Shown here piece after piece: positions 1 to 6,772 of a stretch of 6,772 nucleotides of DNA. Made by a program: the position numbers and the translations under genes. The first letter of the stretch is position 1; each line of letters opens with the position of its first letter. The notes below the pieces were generated by a model. That model was not told the DNA's origin. It worked only from the letters and a program-made list of their open reading frames with translations, and ran no database searches. The stretch is from Pseudomonadota bacterium (GTDB lineage: Bacteria; Myxococcota; Polyangia; Polyangiales; Polyangiaceae). The stretch lies in NCBI GenBank assembly GCA_023419055.1, contig JAEZYO010001049.1, forward strand, positions 1 through 6,772, given 5' to 3'.

Positions 1-68
1 TGTCCGTCGTGGTTTCGCAACCGAACGAACGTGGAGCGGTCCCGATCTATTTCCATCATCCCGCTACG

Positions 69-569
69 TTAGGCGCAAAGGATCTGGCCATGGGGGGGCG
101 GCAGATGCTTGAGCATGACTTTGGTACCGACAAACTCGATTCCGTTCTGATCGAGGCGGATCCTAGCCTTCTCGGTATCTGCGAAATGCACCTTTCCAGA
201 TGCTACCCAGAGCCACTTCGCGACCTTTGCGCCATCTCTGAGATGTCCCTTGAGTTGGTCACGCGCGGCCGCCTTCTTCCGAATTACGGTTGAGATCTCG
301 TCGTGCTTCGCAGAATGCGGTTCGATCGCAACGATTTCTCCGCTAGGACTGTGTCCCAGCAGGTAGTCCCAGCGGTTCTCCTGTTCGTGATCAAGCCTCA
401 GAGCAGCATCCACATCCAGGCTGTCCTCAAAGTCCTGTCGAATTCCGACGTCGAGGTAGTCACGATGCGCTGACTTCACCGCGCCCAGCCCGTCGGCCAC
501 GAGAGCTCGGAGCGATGAGTCTGCGCGTAGAGCCTGCCTCAGTCGTGTTCCACTCGAGGCCCTCTTCAC
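69..569 (-). CDS. Hypothetical protein, possible PD-(D/E)XK-like nuclease partner of the upstream ATPase
   Basis: A 166-residue protein that I cannot assign to a named family. It starts at GTG (569-567), which shares four bases (GTGA) with the stop of the ATPase gene; a weak GAGAG lies 6 nt before it. The overlap implies translational coupling. The order of elements suggests a restriction-endonuclease-like fold. There is an N-terminal helical part (1-45), then WDYLLGH with D68 at 67-73, and a strand EIVAIEPH (78-85) in which E83-P-H85 stands where E-x-K is usual. A basic helix follows at about 88-110 (K98, K99, R103, Q105, L106). Next comes a strand KWLWVASGKVHF (118-129), and then IEFVGTK near the end. 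There is no signal peptide and no membrane segment. A soluble effector acting with the ATPase is inference; an inactive or non-nuclease accessory protein is equally possible. A G7 tract (92-98) lies close to the 3' end, so the last residues depend on correct base calling. Confidence 0.72.
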   Translation of the reverse strand: MKRASSGTRLRQALRADSSLRALVADGLGAVKSAHRDYLDVGIRQDFEDSLDVDAALRLDHEQENRWDYLLGHSPSGEIVAIEPHSAKHDEISTVIRKKAAARDQLKGHLRDGAKVAKWLWVASGKVHFADTEKARIRLDQNGIEFVGTKVMLKHLPPPHGQILCA

Positions 570-1846
570 GAGTCGCTCTCATTGACGGCTTTTCGCACAG
601 CTGCGCCGAAGCGGGATGAATACTCCGTTAGACCACCCCATCCGGCGACGCGCTCGTCATCAGCGTCAGGGTCAAGCGCAGAGATTTCTGTCGAGATAAC
701 CTTCCCCTTCTTGGAAAAATCAAGAAGGTAGGCCCGGTAATCTTTCTCTAGAGCAGCTTGTGCCACTCGCTGCATCTGTTGAGACTGGGTTACACCAAAG
801 GCATCGCACACTAGTTGCCATCTCGCATTGTGCGCCTTGAGCCTCTGCATCATCCAAAGCAGAGTGAGCACGTGTGGTGAGTGAGTAGACATCACCACCC
901 GATATCCACGCCAGAGAAGGTCGAGGACCAGAAGCATTACCGCCGTGACTGCTCGAGGATGCAATCCCATTTCTGGTTCCTCGATGACAACCCAGTCAGT
1001 CTCTTTGCGCTTGCGCAGATTGGTTGACGGGAGGAGATGATAGAGACCAAGAAGGAGAGGGGTGAATTCGCGTTGACCGGCGGTCCACGTCATGAACGGG
1101 AGGTGCATCGTGCCGTGCACCAAGCGCAAGCGCCTAGCGTGTTGCGCGTCTTCCTCGATGCCAACCTTTCCGCCATGAAAGACGGCGTCGTCGATCTGCG
1201 TTCGGATCTCGCGCTTTAGTCGCTTTTCGAGCGGAAAAAGGGTGCCTGCATCCTTTCCACTAAAGCGATCGAAGAGATTCTGACTGAATATGCGAGCAAC
1301 GGCGGGCGTGTCCGAGGTGAGCTTCTGAAAGGGTGAAGCCCATCCGTCGCTGATGAGCATCGAGCGATGTGCAGGTACGAAGAAGAGGTGCTCGGCACCG
1401 TCCCCGATTCGCGACAAACCCCTAGCAGAGACCGTCTTACCCCCAAGTGAAACGACACTCTCGCCCTCGCGCCAGGCGGGAGCCATCCCCGTACCGAAGA
1501 TGAGATCGATGAGTACGTCCGAGCGGTCTGTGGGATGCCCCGCGGCCCTGAGAGCGTCGACGATCTGGCGCCCGTCCATCCCTACCTTGAGCCACTGCAG
1601 TGCCAGGCTCTTGCCAGCGCCTTGTGGTCCCACAAGCACAGTGAGATCGCCCAACGTCAGACTCACGTTTTCAAGGTGAGCGAAGTTGCGGATGGTTAAA
1701 TTGAGCGGCTTTGATTGGACTGCGAGTCCCTTGTGAGCTCTCTTCTTCATCGAACGCGATCTGGTTGAGAATGGCGTACCGATCGTGGTTCCCTTACGGG
1801 CACCTTGCCGGAAGCGTGCGTGACCAACAAGTTCTGGGACCGGCAT
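566..1846 (-). CDS. AAA family ATPase (SMC/OLD/ABC-type ATP-binding head)
   Basis: A cytoplasmic ATPase of the AAA_21/OLD-like class, 426 residues from the first ATG. Visible motifs: an N-terminal strand LTIRNFAHLENVSLTLGDL (50-68), Walker A GPQGAGKS (73-80), VPAHRSM (157-163), an ABC-signature-like segment WTAGQREF (254-261), Walker B VVIEEPEMGLHP (286-297) with E289/E290, and the switch histidine in MSTHSPHVL (319-327). The C-terminus ends WGGLTEYSSRFG (403-414), with no TOPRIM domain. The head is interrupted only by a short helical insert (about 85-240), not a long coiled coil. Such ATPases often act as sensors or regulators of a nuclease in phage defence; here that role is inferred from the coupled downstream gene. 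The start is unsettled. ATG at 1846 lacks a good ribosome site. The internal ATG at 1750 (residue 33, MKKRAHKG) begins just before the conserved domain and may be the true start, although it also lacks an obvious ribosome site. Confidence 0.88.
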   Translation of the reverse strand: MPVPELVGHARFRQGARKGTTIGTPFSTRSRSMKKRAHKGLAVQSKPLNLTIRNFAHLENVSLTLGDLTVLVGPQGAGKSLALQWLKVGMDGRQIVDALRAAGHPTDRSDVLIDLIFGTGMAPAWREGESVVSLGGKTVSARGLSRIGDGAEHLFFVPAHRSMLISDGWASPFQKLTSDTPAVARIFSQNLFDRFSGKDAGTLFPLEKRLKREIRTQIDDAVFHGGKVGIEEDAQHARRLRLVHGTMHLPFMTWTAGQREFTPLLLGLYHLLPSTNLRKRKETDWVVIEEPEMGLHPRAVTAVMLLVLDLLWRGYRVVMSTHSPHVLTLLWMMQRLKAHNARWQLVCDAFGVTQSQQMQRVAQAALEKDYRAYLLDFSKKGKVISTEISALDPDADDERVAGWGGLTEYSSRFGAAVRKAVNESDS

Positions 1847-1863
1847 GGCTTCGTGTTCTTGAG

Positions 1864-1879
1864 TCGGCCTCCTGGCCGA
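1864..1879. repeat. Perfect 6-bp inverted repeat between the DUF1854 gene and the ATPase gene
   Basis: TCGGCC (1864-1869) and GGCCGA (1874-1879) flank a 4-base loop. On the minus strand the loop and right arm spell AGGAGG, a Shine-Dalgarno-like string. The nearest ATG (1846) is 21 bases further on, too far for normal initiation. No T-run follows on the minus strand, so it is a poor intrinsic terminator for the DUF1854 transcript. It is the only structured element in the 81-base gap before the ATPase ORF. Whether it ends one transcript, marks a promoter region or is chance is unknown. Confidence 0.3.
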
Positions 1880-1927
1880 TGTCGCTCCCTGGCGTGCAGC
1901 CTCCCCAGCAGTTTAGGGCGCCCGACC

Positions 1928-2468
1928 TCAGTCCACGAAAGCCCAGAGCAGGCGCTTGCTCTTCGGATCCAGGCGCTCCGGATCGGGGATGCGGAAGAGG
2001 TCGCCGTACACGTCCTCGATCACGAGGCCGCCTGACTCGAGCTCTCGGGGCCAGCCGTCGAGCGGAGTCTGGAACGTGCGCGCGCCGTGCGCGGTCTGGA
2101 CGCGCCAGGATCGCAGCTCGAAGTCTTCCTCCACCGAGTGGATGGCCGTGATCTCGAGCACGAAGCTCGAGCGCGCGAGGGTCGCTTCGGCCGCGCGCCG
2201 TGAAGCGGCGTCGAGCTCCTCCACGCTCGTGATGAAGCCGCGCTCCTCACCGTCCTTGTCGCGCAGCGAGACGTAGCGGCGCGGCTCCGTCCAGGGGAAG
2301 CAGCGCACGAGATCGACCGCGACCTGTGTCTCGCCCTGGACGAGCCAGAGCTTGCCGTCGATGCGTCGCTCCAGGCGGAGCGGCTGAGGAGCGGGCCTTG
2401 GGCCCGAGCCCTCGTCGCTCGATTCGAAGGAGTCGCGAACCGTTTCGAGATTCTGACTGGCTGTGGAA

Positions 2469-2479
<11 letters not shown>
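1928..2479 (-). CDS. DUF1854 domain-containing protein, ABC transporter accessory
   Basis: A 183-residue soluble protein recognised as DUF1854. An acidic, low-complexity N-terminus (1-32) precedes the domain. The conserved run RCFPWTEPRRYVSLRDKDG spans 59-77. It is followed by SFVLEI (105-110), the pair RSWRVQT and GARTF (123-136), and the C-terminal signature VIEDVYGDLFRIPDP (153-167) and LDPKSKRLLW (170-179). Proteins of this family are typically encoded beside an ABC exporter, and some are annotated as cyanophycin-metabolism-associated; no cyanophycin gene is visible here. The start ATG (2479-2477) overlaps the end of the ABC gene by 11 bases, with AGGA about 8 bases upstream inside that gene, so the two are co-translated. 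There is no signal peptide or membrane helix, so it should act at the cytoplasmic face of the transporter, probably as a regulatory or assembly subunit. Its biochemical role is not established from this sequence. Confidence 0.9.
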
Positions 2480-4754
<2,275 letters not shown>

Positions 4755-4786
4755 TTGGCTGAAATTCCCTTTGCTTCGTCAGCCCA

Positions 4787-4830
4787 CCAGGTCACTGAGA
4801 CCGGAGGCTGGCGGCGGGAAATCCAGCCTC
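4787..4830. repeat. Two adjacent hairpins in the leader of the ABC transporter gene
   Basis: A perfect 8-bp inverted repeat, GAGGCTGG (4804-4811) and CCAGCCTC (4823-4830), encloses an 11-base loop. Directly next to it, GGTC (4790-4793) and GACC (4799-4802) form a smaller stem around ACTGA. That stem can be lengthened by CC/GG past a single bulged A (4789), although the GG end then competes with the first base of the larger stem. Both lie about 35-75 bases upstream of the ABC start on its transcribed side. They could be an operator or a leader structure. No ligand-binding riboswitch class is recognised. Confidence 0.35.
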
Positions 4831-5008
4831 TACGGTTCGGGTCGCACGAGGTGCGGGGCGCGCTTGGCGCCGGCGACCACTTGCGGCAACGCCGGCATTC
4901 GCAGCGCGACGGGCACCGCGCGAACTCGCGCTGGCATGCTCGGGCTGCGCCGCTCGGCGCTATGGCAAATGGTGCCGTTCATTCCGCTGACCTCGAAAGG
5001 CAGTTCGA

Positions 5009-5024
5009 CCCAAACCAATTTGGG
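5009..5024. repeat. 6-bp inverted repeat CCCAAA-N4-TTTGGG
   Basis: CCCAAA (5009-5014) and TTTGGG (5019-5024) form a perfect palindromic pair around CCAA, in an AT-richer patch of the gap. The symmetry is that of a small operator, or of a weak hairpin in the transporter leader. No recognised regulator site matches. Confidence 0.25.
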
Positions 5025-5086
5025 GGACGGAAAGAGCTAGCTTCGCGCCCTTCGCTTGTCAAGCGGGCCGTCGAAGCGAAACCTGC

Positions 5087-5102
5087 ACGCGCGTCAGCGC
5101 GT
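5087..5102 (-). terminator. Possible weak terminator after alr
   Basis: ACGCGC (5087-5092) and GCGCGT (5097-5102) form a perfect 6-bp GC-rich stem with a 4-base loop, beginning five bases past the alr stop codon. On the minus strand it is followed by GCAGGTTTCGCTTC, which is U-containing but not a real U-tract, so intrinsic termination would be inefficient. A second pair, TTCGCTT (5051-5057) and AAGCGAA (5074-5080), lies just beyond and could add to a tandem structure. Confidence 0.3.
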
Positions 5103-5107
5103 CTCGC

Positions 5108-6328
5108 TCAGGGCTCGCGATAGAAGCGCGGCACGCGGCGCGAGATGTCGGTCAAGACTTCCCAAGGGATCGTGCCGAGCTCCGCTGCGAGCTCTTCCGC
5201 GCCGATCTGATCTTCACCGAGCGGACCGCGCTGCGAGCCGAGGATGCAGCACTCGTCACCGAGCTTCACGCCCTCGACGTCGGTCACGTCGATCATGGTC
5301 ATGTCCATGCTGACGGTGCCGGCGATGGGCGCGCGCTTGCCGCGCACGAGGACGCTCCCGCGGTTACTGCGCGCGCGGGCGAGCCCGTCCGCGTAACCCA
5401 TCGGGATGGTGGCGATACGGCTCGGGCGGCGCGCCGTCCAGGTGGCGCCGTAGCCCACCGAGCCTCCGGTCGGGACGTCACGCAGGGCAATGATCTCGGT
5501 GCGCACGCGCATGACGGGGCGCAGCTCTTTACAGGCGCCGGGCCGCGGCTCTACGCCGAACAGCGCGATGCCGGGGCGCACGAAGTCGAGCCACGCCCGC
5601 TGTGACTTGAGCAGGGCGGCGCTGTTCGCGGCGTGACGGAGGCCCGCGCTGAGGCCCTGCTGGCGCAAGAGCTCCGCGGCCTCGTCGAACAGGTCGAGCT
5701 GGTGATCCATCGACTCGGTGTTCCACGAGTCGGCGCAGGCGAAGTGCGTCATCAAACCGGCGAGCTTGACCTCGGGCCAGGCGCGGAACGCCTCCGCGAG
5801 CTTCGGGATCTCGCGGGGCGCGATCCCGAGACGAGACATGCCGGTGTCGATCTTGAGATGGACCTTGACCGGCTCGGCGCCGGAGAAGCGCACCTCGTCC
5901 GCCAGGCCCTCGATCTGCCCGAGATCGTGGATGACCGGCGTGAGGTCGTGCCGCAGGAGCTCACCGTAGGCGCGGCCGTAGTAGCCGCCCGTGACGAGGA
6001 TCGGCACCCGAATGCCGGCTTCGCGGAGCTCGACGCCCTCTTCCAAGAGCGCGACGCAGATGCCGCTCGCCCCGGCGCGCTCGAGCGTGCGGGCGACGCC
6101 TTTGGCGCCGTGGCCGTAGCCGTCGGCCTTGAGCACCGCCCAGACCGGCTGCCCGCCGGCGGCGCGCTGCACGACGCGCAGGTTGTGCCGCAAGTTCGCG
6201 AGGTTCACTTCCGCGCGGGTGGGCCTGACCGCGTCCGCGGGGACGGCCCTCTGGGGGCGAAGCACGCGGGGGAGCGGGGTCGCGAGGGCGGGAGTGAGAG
6301 CGCTCAAGGCGGGGTGCCGCAGCGTCAT
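5108..6328 (-). CDS. alr: Alanine racemase (PLP-dependent)
   Basis: Interconverts L- and D-alanine to supply D-Ala for peptidoglycan; cytoplasmic and normally a homodimer. The 406-residue protein carries the full fold-type III signature. The PLP lysine K67 sits in AVLKADGYGHG (64-74), followed by KIDTGMSRLG (159-168), THFACAD (194-200), HAANSAA (232-238) and RPGIALFG (251-258). The catalytic tyrosine Y293 lies in VGYGATW (291-297). GYADG (311-315), SMDMTMIDVT (340-349) and the closing RRVPRFY (397-403) complete it. Residues 1-37 precede the usual start of the family (PTRAEVNLANLRHNL, 36-50); they are Pro/Ala-rich with no clear hydrophobic signal core, so export is unlikely. ATG at 6328 is used because no better in-frame start exists before the conserved region (a GTG at residue 22 has no ribosome site). 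No strong Shine-Dalgarno is seen: the 10 bases before ATG adjoin a CGGC-TAAC-GCCG hairpin (6339-6350). Confidence 0.96.
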   Translation of the reverse strand: MTLRHPALSALTPALATPLPRVLRPQRAVPADAVRPTRAEVNLANLRHNLRVVQRAAGGQPVWAVLKADGYGHGAKGVARTLERAGASGICVALLEEGVELREAGIRVPILVTGGYYGRAYGELLRHDLTPVIHDLGQIEGLADEVRFSGAEPVKVHLKIDTGMSRLGIAPREIPKLAEAFRAWPEVKLAGLMTHFACADSWNTESMDHQLDLFDEAAELLRQQGLSAGLRHAANSAALLKSQRAWLDFVRPGIALFGVEPRPGACKELRPVMRVRTEIIALRDVPTGGSVGYGATWTARRPSRIATIPMGYADGLARARSNRGSVLVRGKRAPIAGTVSMDMTMIDVTDVEGVKLGDECCILGSQRGPLGEDQIGAEELAAELGTIPWEVLTDISRRVPRFYREP

Positions 6329-6371
6329 TGGGATCTACCGGCTAACGCCGATTCTCACGGCGCGTCAACTT

Positions 6372-6397
6372 ATCGGGCAGCTTCATTGCTGTCCGAT
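6372..6397. repeat. 10-bp near-perfect hairpin in the alr leader
   Basis: ATCGGGCAGC (6372-6381) and GCTGTCCGAT (6388-6397) pair over ten positions around the 6-base loop TTCATT. As plus-strand RNA all ten pair, with one G-U; as minus-strand RNA, the alr direction, one A-C mismatch remains. No T-run follows on either side. It ends about 43 bases before the alr start. Confidence 0.35.
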
Positions 6398-6439
6398 TCG
6401 CGGAATGCAACGGGTGTGCTCGTTCGAAAATCACGATTA

Positions 6440-6493
6440 GCGCGGAAAATTGAGGAAAACCCGGGAATTGAGCCCGGTTACCTGTTTCCGCGC
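6440..6493. repeat. Nested inverted repeats, 9-bp perfect outer stem
   Basis: GCGCGGAAA (6440-6448) and TTTCCGCGC (6485-6493) are perfect inverted copies. Between them AACCCGGG (6458-6465) and CCCGGTT (6473-6479) form an inner stem of seven pairs with one bulged C. AATTGAG occurs twice (6448-6454 and 6466-6472). The inner arm on the minus strand resembles a tRNA T-arm (CCGGG-CTCAATT-CCCGG), but no acceptor, D or anticodon arms fit, so it is not called a tRNA. Confidence 0.4.
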
Positions 6494-6629
6494 GGACACG
6501 GGTGTGTGTCTCCTGACACGGATCGGCGACATCGACCGAACTTGGTCGGTGCTCCAACGGTTCTCGCCGAGCACGGAAGACCGCTGAACTTCTGACGACC
6601 CGCGACCCGCTGGGCCGAAAAGTATCCGC

Positions 6630-6772
6630 TCAGCGGAAGCAGCGCCGCATGCACGCCTTGTAGTCGGGCTCGCAGCTCTTACAGGCGGCAGAGGAACCCG
6701 CGTCCGCGCCGCAGGCAGCCACGCAGCTGTCGTGAGACGAGCGGCAAGCCTTGGCGCAGTCGTCTTCGGGTG
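6630..6772 (-). CDS. Cys-rich small protein, C-terminal part only (runs off the right edge)
   Basis: A reading frame entering from the right edge ends at TGA (6632-6630). The 46 visible residues contain eight cysteines at visible positions 5, 9, 16, 20, 30, 33, 40 and 44, giving C-x3-C-x6-C-x3-C-x9-C-x2-C-x6-C-x3-C. This is two copies of a paired-cysteine unit, which suggests a disulphide-stapled or metal-binding helical repeat. The regular spacing and charged residues between (for example DYKACMRRC) argue for real coding. Similar Cys-patterned small proteins, often secreted or lipoproteins, are common in myxobacteria (general knowledge). The N-terminus, including any signal peptide, lies outside the window. 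Function unknown. Confidence 0.6.
   Translation of the reverse strand, partial: PEDDCAKACRSSHDSCVAACGADAGSSAACKSCEPDYKACMRRCFR

Larger units (their letters stand above)
4755..5107. other. 353-base intergenic region between alr and the ABC transporter gene
   Basis: No credible gene is seen on either strand; the short reading frames here are Arg/Pro-rich and lack family features. The region is rich in inverted repeats, at 4787-4830, 5009-5024, 5051-5080 and 5087-5102. A promoter for the transporter operon must lie here if alr is separately terminated, but I could not find a convincing -35/-10 pair on the minus strand. Confidence 0.6.
6329..6629. other. Intergenic region upstream of alr, rich in inverted repeats
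   Basis: About 300 bases with no supportable gene; a minus-strand frame at 6342-6557 has no recognisable features. It holds hairpins at 6339-6350, 6372-6397, 6440-6493 and 6506-6519, a 5-bp ACCGA/TCGGT pair (6535-6550) and a repeated GACACGG (6495-6501 and 6515-6521). The alr promoter should be here. TTGACG occurs on the minus strand (about 6363-6368) but has no good -10 element at 16-18 bases, so no promoter is called. Confidence 0.55.

Noticed and set aside
9..293. 94-codon open frame on the plus strand at the left edge
   Set aside because: It overlaps the 166-residue gene in antisense, has no recognisable domain, and the opposite frame is coupled to the ATPase gene by the GTGA overlap.
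4830..5018. 62-codon minus-strand frame between alr and the ABC gene
   Set aside because: Arg/Pro/Ala-rich, no ribosome site and no family features; more likely noncoding leader.
5108..6328. Periplasmic broad-spectrum amino acid racemase instead of Alr
   Set aside because: The N-terminal extension lacks a hydrophobic signal core, and the active-site motifs follow the cytoplasmic alanine racemase pattern.
6440..6493. Possible tRNA gene, because the minus strand has a T-arm-like CCGGG-CTCAATT-CCCGG
   Set aside because: The span is only 54 bases between the outer stems, the expected acceptor strand has no partner about 60 bases upstream, and no D-arm or anticodon arm can be drawn.
5633..6595. 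320-codon open frame on the plus strand
   Set aside because: Antisense to alr and composed of low-complexity Arg/Ala/Glu-rich sequence; no family features.

Overview
The window reads as high-GC bacterial chromosome. The likely source is a myxobacterium-like (Myxococcota, Polyangia-type) or similar high-GC Gram-negative genome. This is inferred from GC-rich coding with strong G/C third positions (one 60-base row inside the ABC gene, 3121-3180, counts 42/60 G+C), and from a cysteine-patterned small protein at the right edge of a type common in that group. No rRNA, tRNA or taxonomic marker is present, so the assignment is tentative.

Every supportable gene lies on the minus strand, so transcription runs right to left. 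At the right edge is the 3' end of a Cys-rich protein gene (6630-6772). Next come a roughly 300-base gap full of inverted repeats, a catalytic-looking alanine racemase gene (alr, 5108-6328) and a 353-base gap holding several hairpins. These are followed by a translationally overlapping pair: a 761-residue ABC exporter half-transporter with an extra N-terminal domain (2469-4754) and a DUF1854 protein (1928-2479). The left 1.9 kb holds a second coupled pair: an AAA/ABC-type ATPase (566-1846) and a 166-residue protein (69-569) that looks like a divergent PD-(D/E)XK-type nuclease.

The right part looks like ordinary chromosome: D-alanine supply for peptidoglycan, and an exporter with its accessory protein. 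The left pair is visibly lower in GC in places (row 661-720 counts 29/60). It has the layout of a small two-gene anti-phage or anti-plasmid module, an SMC/OLD-like ATPase sensor coupled by a 4-base GTGA overlap to a small putative effector. That defence role is inference. No known defence marker, integrase or transposase is visible in the window.

The most interesting items are this ATPase plus nuclease-like pair, the PH-like N-terminal domain of the DUF1854-partner ABC transporter, and the inverted repeats in the two long leaders upstream of alr and the transporter.
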